Origin: Geomicrobium halophilum
Lineage (GTDB): Bacteria > Bacillota > Bacilli > Bacillales > Marinococcaceae
Length of the DNA: 64,000 nt
Direction of reading: 5' to 3'
Assembly: GCF_014207655.1 (NCBI RefSeq)
Contig: NZ_JACHHJ010000003.1
Span: 248,001 to 312,000 of the forward strand
The translations under genes were made by a program, and so were the position numbers. The notes beneath the pieces were generated by a model. That model made no database searches, had not been told where the DNA came from, and saw only the letters and a list, made by a program, of their open reading frames with translations. Below are positions 51,820-64,000 of the stretch, piece after piece (positions within the stretch are counted from its first letter, which is position 1; every line of letters begins with the position of its first letter).

Positions 51820-52659
51820 TTATTCTTCTTCGTCGTCTTCGTCCTCTTCGTCCTCTTCTTGATCTTCATCTTCATCTAAATCAGCAAAGGTGTCGTCCTC
51901 ATCCTCACCATCTTCAGGATCAGTAGTACCTTCCAAACCTTCTTCATCATCGAAAGTCATCTCAGAAATTGTCTGGTTCAACATTTCCTCTGGATTGAAA
52001 GCAACGCCGTCTTGACGAACTTCAAAATGAACATGAACACCAGCGTCACGGTTATACGTGTTTTCACCAGCTGTACCAAGTGCGTCCCCTTTTGCAACCA
52101 CATCTCCTTCTGAAACTTCCAAGTCTTGTAAACTGTGATAAGCTGTAACGATCTCATCATCATGGCTCAGCTCAACCACATTGCCCAGAAGGGGATCTTG
52201 TTCAGCTTTTACAACCTCACCACTAAGTGCGGCAGCTACTTCAAAAGCTTCTCCATCTGGATTTGCCAAGTCAATTCCTTTATTCTGATAGTAAGTCTGG
52301 TTGTAGTAAACGAGTGCATCTTCCTGTTCTTCATTTGTAGCATTATAATCATAGAAATAACCGACAACATCGACGACATCTTCATCTCGTACGGGCAGTT
52401 GCATCTCCTCTGCTTCAGCTCCCACTGGTAACGCTTCTTCTTCCTGTGGTTCACTGTCATATCCAAAGCCTTCGTCTTCGCTATCCTCTGCGATGTCAGA
52501 TTCACCGCCCTGGAATACAAAGAATGAACTAAGCAACACTGCACATACTGTCAAATAAACTGCCGGCCAAAACCAAGGTTTTCTTGACCATTGTTTTATT
52601 TGACCCCCCTGGTTCTCTTTCTCTCGGGATTCAGAGATTTTTTTCTCCTCATCTTTCAT
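51820..52659 (-). CDS. spoIIQ: Stage II sporulation protein Q (degenerate LytM/M23 domain)
   Basis: A 279-residue forespore membrane protein. One transmembrane helix at about 29-50 (WFWPAVYLTVCAVLLSSFFV), an acidic stretch, then a LytM fold at about 125-225. SpoIIQ interacts with mother-cell SpoIIIAH across the septal space to form the channel needed for sigma-G activity. The first zinc ligand is lost (NKGIDLA in place of HxGID) while GVHVHFEVRQDG remains, so, as in B. subtilis, it should not cut peptidoglycan. The last 45 residues are almost all Asp and Glu, which is unusual and fits a salt-adapted proteome. Confidence 0.93.
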   Translation of the reverse strand: MKDEEKKISESREKENQGGQIKQWSRKPWFWPAVYLTVCAVLLSSFFVFQGGESDIAEDSEDEGFGYDSEPQEEEALPVGAEAEEMQLPVRDEDVVDVVGYFYDYNATNEEQEDALVYYNQTYYQNKGIDLANPDGEAFEVAAALSGEVVKAEQDPLLGNVVELSHDDEIVTAYHSLQDLEVSEGDVVAKGDALGTAGENTYNRDAGVHVHFEVRQDGVAFNPEEMLNQTISEMTFDDEEGLEGTTDPEDGEDEDDTFADLDEDEDQEEDEEDEDDEEE

Positions 52660-52802
52660 TTTATCACCACCTCAGCAACCATTCTGATCAAATTAGTAGA
52701 AAGATATACTCCTGTGTGAAAATTTTTCTACATTTATTTTCAGAGATGGTGAGCAAAAGCTAAAAAAAGCGAATGACTAAAGATGAGCAGGTGCTAAGAA
52801 CA

Positions 52803-52832
52803 CGAAAAACCACCTCAATCTCGAGGTGGTAT
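52803..52832 (-). terminator. Terminator of spoIID
   Basis: ACCACCTC / GAGGTGGT stem with T-run GGTTTTTCG on the minus strand, just after the spoIID stop. Confidence 0.85.
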
Positions 52833-52837
52833 CAATA

Positions 52838-53896
52838 TTACGATTCTGTTTCTTCATCCTTATCATTAAGGACGTATGCTTCCATATGTGATGAATCTTC
52901 GGCGATCTCTACGTCCTGATAGTAATGGTCAACGATTTGACGATAATTATTTCCTTCTTTTGCCATTCCATCTGCACCATATTGGCTCATGCCAACACCA
53001 TGCCCCCAACCTTTCGTATGAATTACAATTTCCTCACCTTCACGCTGCCATTCGAAGTCGCTGGAATCAAGCTCCAGTAATTCACGAATCTCCCTTCCAT
53101 GAAATGTCGTATTTCCTATAGTCACAGATGCTATCCGGTTCCCCTCGGTTCTTTCGATATTTTCTTGCAGATCGGTTCCTTCCGGGATCGAAACTCCTAA
53201 ACGTTGTTCAATTTCAGCAACGGGGTAACGCTTGGTATTCTCATAGCGAGGGGAACCTACATCCCAAGGACTTTCCACACTCTGGAGGTATGGCAGAGAC
53301 GTTTCCCAATACTCTTCAGCGTTTTCCGTGTGTCCATTGCTCGTCGAGAAAAAGGAAGCGGTAATGGGACTGCCATCATAGGTAATAATTTCACCGGCAG
53401 TTGCTTCTACCGCAGAGTTAATTTTCTCCATTCTATCCTCTGCTTCCGCTCCCCATTCTTGTTCCCATTCTTCTTCGTTTTTAAATACTTGGTGACTCGT
53501 CGTATCCGTCACGATGGCGTCTTCAGGCAAGCTCTCATCATCGCCGAGTTTCATTTGTTTGACGACAAAGGTTCGCGCTACAAGTGCTTGAGCCTTCAAC
53601 GCTTCCATCTCGAATGCTGCAGGCATTTCTGCAGATACAACTCCGGCAACATAATCCTCCAACTCTACGTCTTCCACCTTATCTTGACCTTCCCGATACA
53701 CCGGAACGACCACTTCCGGGCCCGGCTTATATTCTTCAGCTTCATCCTGATAGGAGGAAATTGTATCAGAATCTGGATCAGATGCGGGCGCAGCTAGTGG
53801 ATGAGTACTGGTTCCGGAATAAAAAAGTACGAGCAATGCCGGAAGGACGATGAGTAACCCTGTAAATAGCACTACAGTCAAGATCAATTTTTTCAA
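52838..53896 (-). CDS. spoIID: Stage II sporulation protein D (lytic transglycosylase)
   Basis: A 352-residue membrane-anchored enzyme of engulfment. It has an N-terminal helix (LKKLILTVVLFTGLLIVLPA) and the SpoIID domain: SAEMPAAFEMEALKAQALVA with the catalytic Glu, SFFSTSNGHTENAEEYW, and near the C-terminus TKGWGHGVGMSQYGADGMA. SpoIID cuts glycan strands that have lost their stem peptides, with SpoIIP and SpoIIM. I chose TTG 53896, which has AGGGGGG eight bases upstream; an in-frame ATG at 53950 has no site. Position between spoIIQ and murA is as in B. subtilis. Confidence 0.95.
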   Translation of the reverse strand: MKKLILTVVLFTGLLIVLPALLVLFYSGTSTHPLAAPASDPDSDTISSYQDEAEEYKPGPEVVVPVYREGQDKVEDVELEDYVAGVVSAEMPAAFEMEALKAQALVARTFVVKQMKLGDDESLPEDAIVTDTTSHQVFKNEEEWEQEWGAEAEDRMEKINSAVEATAGEIITYDGSPITASFFSTSNGHTENAEEYWETSLPYLQSVESPWDVGSPRYENTKRYPVAEIEQRLGVSIPEGTDLQENIERTEGNRIASVTIGNTTFHGREIRELLELDSSDFEWQREGEEIVIHTKGWGHGVGMSQYGADGMAKEGNNYRQIVDHYYQDVEIAEDSSHMEAYVLNDKDEETES

Positions 53897-54052
53897 GTGG
53901 CCGTCCCCCCTTAAATCTATCAATCTTGTCCAAATACTCTGTACGATCATGACCTACTCGTGCTATTTACTCTCTCTAAATCCTATGGACAAATTGAACA
54001 AACTAGAACTAAAAAAGAATCGAGGGCAAACGCCTCCATTCTTTTCTCTCTA

Positions 54053-55492
54053 TTAGTTTTCTTTTGTAAGTAAACTAGCGAACACATAACCCATCAATGA
54101 TAACACGATGGGGAGAACAACCGAATGCATCCCGAAGGGCCCCAGTTGCTCGAGGGGTTCTCCAAAAAATACGTAGATGACGATATAAGAGCCCACCCCG
54201 ATGATGATAGAAGCCAGCGCCCCATAACGGTTCCCTTTTGACCAATACAATCCCAACACCAATGGCCACACGAATGCCGCTTCCAAACCTCCGAATGCAA
54301 ACAAATTTAACGTGATTAAAAACTCTGGAGGGCTAAGGGCAAAGAGCACGACAAGAACCCCCAAAATGGCAGTTACACCTATACTGACGTTCCTTACTTT
54401 TTGATTCGTTGCCTGAGGGTTAATATAATTATAATAGATATCCTTTACAACAGCCGAACTGACCATTAAAAGCAGCGCATCAACCGTAGACATAATCGCA
54501 GCAAGGGGAGCGGCCAGTACAATACCAGCAAGCCAGGCAGGAAGCACCGTCATTGCAAGCGTAGGCATAACGTTATCCGCAACCTCAAGTTCAGGGAGGA
54601 TCGGCCTCGCCAGCACACCTGCTAAATGCATACCAAACATCATGAACGCAACCACGAATGTTCCAATGATGAGAGCCCGGTGCATGGATCGGGAATCTTT
54701 ATAAGACATTGCTCGTACAGCTACCTGGGGCAGCCCGACAACCCCGACACCAACGAGGATCCAAAATGATGACACATAAAGAGAAGTAAGATTTCCGTCT
54801 ACCCCGAAAGGGGAGATGAGCAACTCGTTCTCAGCAGCAAGATCACTCATAATATTTCCCATTCCGCCGCCAGCGATAATCGTTGCGATAAGCAATATAA
54901 ATGTCCCTATAAACATTATAATTCCTTGCATCGAATCGGTGACCGCGATCGCCCTAAATCCTCCAATAATGACGTAGATGAGAACAGCTACAGCAAAAAT
55001 GAAAAGAGCAGAGGTATAAGACAGCCCCGTAAGCGCACCGATCAGTCGAGCACCGCCTACCCATTGAGCTGCCATCGCTGAGAATAGAAAAATGATGATA
55101 CTGACTGCGCTTAAAATAACGACGATTGTGCTATTGTATCTGTTTTTTAAAAAATCAACTAACGTCACCGCATTGTACTTACGTGACATAATGGCAAATT
55201 TTTTCCCTAAAATCATGAGCACAAAATAACCTGTAGCAATTTGCGACATGGACAGAAGGACCCAGCCGAGGCCTTCATGATAGGCAGCTCCAGGCCCTCC
55301 AATAAAACTACTCGCACTTCCATATGTAGCAATCATAGTCATCGCTAATATTAAACCGCCCAATTCGCGGCTTCCTAGAAAATATTCTTGCATGAAATTA
55401 CTTTTATGTCTTAAATGTCGGGAAGCCCAATACCCAATTCCAAATACCGCTATGATAAAAATCAGCAACGGGATGATCACTTCCCAGTTCAT
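54053..55492 (-). CDS. panF: Sodium/pantothenate symporter
   Basis: A 479-residue sodium:solute symporter with about 13 helices. EYFLGSRELGGLILAMTMIA followed by TYGSASSFIGGPGAAYHEGL is the signature of the PanF branch, and YVIIGGFRAIAVTDSMQG is the general SSS motif. It imports pantothenate, the precursor of coenzyme A, using Na+. The start overlaps the yhdT stop (ATGA), the arrangement seen in many genomes, which supports panF over other SSS members. The pair is inserted between spoIID and murA. Confidence 0.9.
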   Translation of the reverse strand: MNWEVIIPLLIFIIAVFGIGYWASRHLRHKSNFMQEYFLGSRELGGLILAMTMIATYGSASSFIGGPGAAYHEGLGWVLLSMSQIATGYFVLMILGKKFAIMSRKYNAVTLVDFLKNRYNSTIVVILSAVSIIIFLFSAMAAQWVGGARLIGALTGLSYTSALFIFAVAVLIYVIIGGFRAIAVTDSMQGIIMFIGTFILLIATIIAGGGMGNIMSDLAAENELLISPFGVDGNLTSLYVSSFWILVGVGVVGLPQVAVRAMSYKDSRSMHRALIIGTFVVAFMMFGMHLAGVLARPILPELEVADNVMPTLAMTVLPAWLAGIVLAAPLAAIMSTVDALLLMVSSAVVKDIYYNYINPQATNQKVRNVSIGVTAILGVLVVLFALSPPEFLITLNLFAFGGLEAAFVWPLVLGLYWSKGNRYGALASIIIGVGSYIVIYVFFGEPLEQLGPFGMHSVVLPIVLSLMGYVFASLLTKEN

Positions 55493-55776
55493 GGTGACTC
55501 CTCCCCTTCATCATCAAGAGGAACTTCTTTAAAGAAAAACTTAACGATCACTGTCACAAGAATGATCATAATAACCGAACCTATCACACAGCTATAAAAA
55601 AACCAGGCAGGCATGCCAAGTATGTAATGATATTCAGATACAGGTTTTGAACCTAACCCATAAGCAAAGGCAAACCACCATATAAAATTGAAAAGGGCAA
55701 GTCCAACACCAATCAGCGCTTCACGATTGGCGATTTTAAAACGCGGGTCAATCTCTTCATGTTTATCATTTGCCAT
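55489..55776 (-). CDS. yhdT: YhdT family membrane protein (DUF997)
   Basis: A 95-residue protein with two transmembrane helices: ALIGVGLALFNFIWWFAFAY (about 20-39) and WFFYSCVIGSVIMIILVTVI (about 58-77). The N-terminal PRFKIANREAL and central GLGSKPVSEYHYILGMPAWF are typical of DUF997. It is almost always encoded just before panF, as here with a four-base overlap, and may assist that transporter. GGAGGAGA precedes ATG 55776. Confidence 0.88.
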   Translation of the reverse strand: MANDKHEEIDPRFKIANREALIGVGLALFNFIWWFAFAYGLGSKPVSEYHYILGMPAWFFYSCVIGSVIMIILVTVIVKFFFKEVPLDDEGEESP

Positions 55777-55913
55777 AAATTCTCCTCCTGGTATAGACTT
55801 CTATGGTTATCATAGCGGAATTTGTCTAACTAAAAAAGAGGATCTTCGTCAGAAATAGACGAGAACACTATATGAGATTACAAAAAGTACGAACTCGGTG
55901 GATGACTGTAACA

Positions 55914-55949
55914 TGAAAAAAGAACCGAAGTTTTATGCACTTCGGTTCT
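55914..55949 (-). terminator. Terminator downstream of murA
   Basis: Perfect 11-base stem AGAACCGAAGT / ACTTCGGTTCT with a run of seven T on the minus strand. It lies about 170 bases after the murA stop; repeat copy C occupies the space between. Confidence 0.85.
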
Positions 55950-55964
55950 CTCTTCCACTCTAAA

Positions 55965-56115
55965 AAGGGCGTTCGACTAAATCTCGGCTTGAACCGAACG
56001 TCGGAGTCACCAAATCCTGGGAAGCTCGACTGGCTTCTTCGCTTCATATGCTCCGGTGCTTGAACTTAAGTCTTCTCGAACTACTCGGCTTCTTTCAAGC
56101 TTCCTTTTTGAATAC
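55965..56115 (-). repeat. Dispersed repeat, copy C
   Basis: Read on the minus strand it begins TATTCAAAAAGGAAGC and contains AAGCCGAGTAGTTCGAG and AGCACCGGAGC, close to GAGCCGAGTAGGTCGACGAG and GAGCGCCGGAAC of copy B. Its other end is degenerate (CTCTAAAAAGGGCG on the plus strand). It lies between the murA stop and its terminator. Confidence 0.6.
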
Positions 56116-56122
56116 GGGCATT

Positions 56123-57445
56123 TTAATGAATAGCCTCATTGTTAACGATGTGTATACCTGCATCTGAAACGTCTTTTTCATCCTCGACTGTTACACGTTC
56201 TACCCTTGCACCAAGATTTTGCAATTTCTTGTGAATGTCAACATAGCCCCTGTCAATGTGGCGAAGCTCTGTTAAAACTGTCTCGCCTTCTGAAACTAAC
56301 CCGGCGATCACTAAGGCTGCAGCAGCGCGTAAGTCTGTCGCAGATACTTCTGCACCTTGAAGACGAGCCGGACCTGTAATGATTGCTGAACGATCTTCAA
56401 TTTTAATCGCTGCATTCATGCGGCGAAATTCTTCAACGTGCATAAAACGATTTTCGAAGACAGTTTCTGTTGCTACACTCGTTCCTTTTGCTTGCGTAAG
56501 CAATATCATGAATTGCGCCTGCATATCCGTTGGAAACCCAGGATGCGGCATGGTTTTAATATCAACGGGACGTAAAATGTCAGGCCCAATGACGCGCATA
56601 CCGTTATCCTTTTCTTCGATCACAACACCCATTTCGCGCATCTTTGCCACGAGTGGACGCAAATGTTCGGTTAGTGCCCCCTCAACGAAAACATCCCCAC
56701 CGGTAATTGCCGCAGCAACCATAAAGGTACCAGCTTCAATCCGATCCGGAATGATCGTATGATCCGCTGCTTCTAGGCGGTCAACACCTTCAATACGGAT
56801 CGTGTCTGTTCCTGCTCCGCGAACAACGCCGCCCATGGCATTGAGGTAATTTGCTAAACAAACAATCTCTGGCTCTTCCGCCACATTTTCAATAATGGTC
56901 GTTCCTTCAGCCATGGCAGCAGCCATCATGATATTTTCTGTTGCGCCCACACTCGGGACATCCAAATAAATCTTTGCACCTTGTAAACGTCCATTGACCC
57001 GTGCCTCAATGTATCCTTGCCCAATTTCTACACTCGCACCCATTGCTTCGAAGCCTTTCAAATGCTGGTCAATCGGTCTTGAACCAATGGCACATCCTCC
57101 TGGTAATGCCACATGGGCACGACCTGTACGCGCAAGCAAAGGGCCCATCACGAGAAATGAAGCACGCATTTTTCGCACATACTCAAATGGGGCAGTGGGA
57201 CGTAATGACCTCTTTTCTGCATTTGCCGTAAAAACGCCATTCTCATACGATACGTCCATTTGTAAATGATTTAAAACACTTTGCATCGTGTATACATCTG
57301 CCAAAGGCGGTACATCGTATATGGTGCTAGTTCCTTTTTCAGCTAACAAGGAGGCCGCCAGTACAGGTAGAACAGCATTTTTTGCTCCCTCTGTTCTTAC
57401 AGAACCTGTAAGCCGCTTTCCTCCCCGTACTATAATTTTCTCCAA
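56123..57445 (-). CDS. murA: UDP-N-acetylglucosamine 1-carboxyvinyltransferase
   Basis: A 440-residue enzyme for the first committed step of peptidoglycan synthesis: transfer of enolpyruvate from PEP to UDP-GlcNAc. Start: TTG 57445 with GGAGGGG six bases upstream gives the normal N-terminus (M)[11 protein letters not shown]; an in-frame ATG at 57466 lacks a site. [15 protein letters not shown] holds the catalytic Lys-Asn pair; Cys118 in [13 protein letters not shown] is the fosfomycin-reactive residue. [14 protein letters not shown] and the [14 protein letters not shown] end are typical. Gene order with spoIID is that of MurAA in Bacillus. Confidence 0.96.
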   Translation of the reverse strand: MEKIIVRGGKRLTGSVRTEGAKNAVLPVLAASLLAEKGTSTIYDVPPLADVYTMQSVLNHLQMDVSYENGVFTANAEKRSLRPTAPFEYVRKMRASFLVMGPLLARTGRAHVALPGGCAIGSRPIDQHLKGFEAMGASVEIGQGYIEARVNGRLQGAKIYLDVPSVGATENIMMAAAMAEGTTIIENVAEEPEIVCLANYLNAMGGVVRGAGTDTIRIEGVDRLEAADHTIIPDRIEAGTFMVAAAITGGDVFVEGALTEHLRPLVAKMREMGVVIEEKDNGMRVIGPDILRPVDIKTMPHPGFPTDMQAQFMILLTQAKGTSVATETVFENRFMHVEEFRRMNAAIKIEDRSAIITGPARLQGAEVSATDLRAAAALVIAGLVSEGETVLTELRHIDRGYVDIHKKLQNLGARVERVTVEDEKDVSDAGIHIVNNEAIH

Positions 57446-58341
57446 CGTATTCCCCTCCGCGTCCATTAATCATTCTTTTAAGAGCATGTTCAAAGAGTCT
57501 AAGCAAATCACAAGAGGATCTTCGACGAAGCTGATCGCACGTTAAGGTTATCATAGCCTGTAAAGGAGGCCGCCAGCTAAGATTCGCAGTTGGAAGGCAA
57601 AGCACCCTATCAGAAAATACATCATTGTTCCTCGTACATGTTCATACTTCACAACTTTATGATCAAAGCTCCCCTTCCTGGCTATATACTCCTTTTTGAA
57701 CACACACTCAATCACGCATGCATCTTAATTTTAATGAACAGGCATATTGGATCGCTTGGCAACCAGACAGGAATGCTCACTTCATTCTCATGCTATTCAG
57801 TTGCGTAAATAGGCGTTCCATTCAGTTCCGCTTACGAACACGCCTATTTCACTCTAATTGCTGTTCTCCATGTATACCTTGAATGACCATGCTAAGTACC
57901 TTCCACTTTTCGTTAGCAAGTCCCACCTCTATGACGACATACAACAAAAAAGGTTACAGTCTTTTTTGGGTGTAGAAAGTTCCAAAACTCTGGGAAAACC
58001 ACCTCAAAAAGAAAACACTTTACTTATGTGAAGAATTCCTACTTACGATCCGGAAAGACTCACTTATAAACCATCTTCCTCGTCCACTTACAGGTAAAAC
58101 AACCTTTTTGTCTTTTGCTAACCGTCTTTACGTTTACCTTCTGTGCATACCTAGAAACGTTCATCTCCTACATTAAAGTGGAGGTTCAAAAGGTGAGGGA
58201 AGACTTCCTTAAAAAGTAGACCATATTTTCTCGTGCGAAAGAGTGCTTAAATAGTAATTTCAAGCTGAAGTTCCCTCCGCTGCTCAAAGGTTACGTCTTA
58301 TCAAATGACTCAGTCTTTTTATTTCCCTTTTGAACACACTC
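57446..58341. repeat. Large gene-free gap with copies D and E of the dispersed repeat
   Basis: This 0.9-kb stretch between murA and ywzB has no convincing gene; ywmB, found here in B. subtilis, is absent. It holds two repeat-like elements with paired ends: copy D, ATGTTCAAAGAG at about 57487 with CTTTTTGAACACACACTC ending near 57712; and copy E, GGTTCAAAAGG at 58183-58193 with CCTTTTGAACACACTC ending near 58339. A ten-base stem AAATAGGCGT / ACGCCTATTT (57807-57849) lies between. The remainder (57850-58180) is AT-rich and shows nothing recognisable. Confidence 0.55.
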
Positions 58342-58584
58342 TTAAAACATGTGACGAAGGTTTAATGCTTGGTTTAAGTACTCCAGAAAGAAGCTGCTTA
58401 CTAAATGTGTAATTGCGATAACGACTAGAATAAACAACATGATGCCTCTGCCACTTTGTGGATGGCGAATGAGAACATCAAATTTAAATGCCTGCAAGCT
58501 CCACCAAACAATAACCAACACGAACAGGTTAAATAAAATATGTAGGATCGCTTGCTGTCCGAACTGTTCAAGCATGCGTTTCAA
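58342..58584 (-). CDS. ywzB: DUF1146 family small membrane protein YwzB
   Basis: An 80-residue protein with two hydrophobic helices, ILFNLFVLVIVWWSLQAFKF and IMLFILVVIAITHLVSSFFL, and FGQQAILHI at the start, as in B. subtilis YwzB. The family is found just downstream of atpC in Bacillus and has no known function. The start is uncertain: TTG 58584 has AAAGGA five bases upstream; ATG 58575 is a possible alternative. A terminator separates it from atpC. Confidence 0.85.
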   Translation of the reverse strand: MKRMLEQFGQQAILHILFNLFVLVIVWWSLQAFKFDVLIRHPQSGRGIMLFILVVIAITHLVSSFFLEYLNQALNLRHMF

Positions 58585-58819
58585 CGTTTCCTTTCTTTTT
58601 CGTGCTTTTCTCTCTATCTTGCCCAATCATTCCATTGACCTACCCTAAAATGGCATTTTCTTCTTCAGATGCAGATTGTACATCATATTTATTATACCAA
58701 ATCACCATACCCCTGTCGATAAGGCTAACAACACAACTTGTAACAAAATACATCCCTCTAAATGTATTCTATATTTTTCCGTTTATGCACTTTCTATTAT
58801 GTACGAGTGAACTTTTAAA

Positions 58820-58861
58820 ACAAAAAAACTGGGAAAGATATGATCACGTCTTCCCCAGTTT
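58820..58861 (-). terminator. Terminator of the ATP synthase operon
   Basis: AAACTGGGGAAGA / TCTTTCCCAGTTT stem with a run of eight T on the minus strand, directly after atpC. Confidence 0.92.
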
Positions 58862-58866
58862 CTATC

Positions 58867-59280
<414 letters not shown>

Positions 59281-59292
59281 TTACCCACGGGG

Positions 59293-61603
<2,311 letters not shown>

Positions 61604-61638
61604 TGTCGTTTCACCACCTTTTCACACCGATCCTGCCC

Positions 61639-63705
<2,067 letters not shown>

Positions 63706-63709
<4 letters not shown>

Positions 63710-64000
63710 TTGTTTTCAACCTCTTTAAGATAGCTATCGATTAGTTTTTCTTGTTCGCTTTCATCCAATTCTTTCTCGATCACCTTCGTAGCAATCGCTA
63801 CAGAAAGGCTGGCGACTTGATCACGAACAGATTCCAGCGCTTGTTCTTTCTCACGATTAATATCAGCAACTGCAGCATCCTTTAAACGGCTAGCTTCAGA
63901 CCTAGCGTTATCGAGGATTTCCCTGCTTTGCTGTTCACTTATTTTATTGGCATTATCAATCATTTCCTGTGCTTGTTCACGTGCGTTCTTCAATTCTTCT
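63706..64000 (-). CDS. atpF: ATP synthase F0 subunit b, C-terminal part (window edge)
   Basis: About 97 residues of the peripheral stalk subunit; the frame is open to the right edge, so the membrane helix and start are outside. The visible part is the soluble coiled coil: AQEMIDNANKISEQQSREIL, ARSEASRLKDAAVADINREK and the delta-binding end IATKVIEKELDESEQEKLID. The C-ring gene (atpE), which would show whether H+ or Na+ is used, is not in the window. Confidence 0.95.

Noticed and set aside
52236-52544. A 102-codon minus-strand frame within spoIIQ
   Set aside because: It is an alternative frame of a well-supported gene, with no start signal.
53204-53797. A 197-codon plus-strand frame opposite spoIID
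   Set aside because: Long only because the opposite strand codes for SpoIID; no ribosome binding site and no protein-like motifs.

Overview
The window is from a low-to-moderate GC, endospore-forming, flagellated Gram-positive of the Bacillaceae. The evidence is SpoIIID, SpoIIQ and SpoIID, Mbl and the flagellar proteins FlhO/FlhP, strong AGGAGG ribosome binding sites, GTG/TTG starts, and S-layer (SLH) proteins. Very acidic exported proteins (S-layer protein, repeat lipoprotein, SpoIIQ tail) suggest a halophile or haloalkaliphile; that is an inference.

Both ends match the backbone known from Bacillus subtilis: the 3' end of a single-stranded DNA-binding protein gene at 2-121, then from 42986 onward fabZ, an EpuA-like gene, flhP, flhO, mbl, spoIIID, spoIIQ, spoIID, murA, ywzB and the F1 part of the ATP synthase operon (atpC, D, G, A, H and partial atpF), all on the minus strand. 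About 42 kb of other genes lies between the ssb end and fabZ. Smaller additions sit between mbl and spoIIID (threonine dehydratase, LLM flavoprotein, nitronate monooxygenase) and between spoIIID and spoIIQ (uracil-DNA glycosylase). yhdT-panF lies between spoIID and murA.

From 0.6 to 23 kb the genes are metabolic: a DJ-1/PfpI protein, a methyltransferase, the riboflavin operon ribD-E-BA-H under an FMN riboswitch, a polysaccharide deacetylase lipoprotein, the PTS-type dihydroxyacetone kinase dhaKLM, an HMG-CoA lyase gene bracketed by inverted copies of a short dispersed repeat, a DinB protein, a glycolate-oxidase-like pair, two decayed genes, a class-I glutamine amidotransferase-like hydrolase, an SDR, hydantoinase/oxoprolinase HyuA/HyuB, a TerC transporter under a yybP-ykoY (manganese) riboswitch, an M20 peptidase and an HTH-DprA-like protein.

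From 24 to 34 kb lies a surface-glycan cluster: a ParB-like protein, a GT2 glycosyltransferase, an ABC exporter, a sulfotransferase, an O-antigen-ligase-like polymerase, a GT-C-like membrane protein, a polyprenyl-phosphate GT2 and a pair of small EamA-type flippase subunits. It is followed by an acyl-CoA ligase, a small zinc-finger protein, a 907-residue S-layer protein with a strong promoter and long leader, lipoproteins, and an NlpC/P60-SLH wall hydrolase. Together 24-42 kb looks like a cell-surface island.

The least explained parts are the hairpin-rich 49.98-50.40 kb stretch beside spoIIID, the dispersed TTCAAAAAG...CTTTTTGAA repeats (9.4, 10.5, 56.0, 57.5-57.7 and 58.2-58.3 kb), and the large gap between murA and ywzB.
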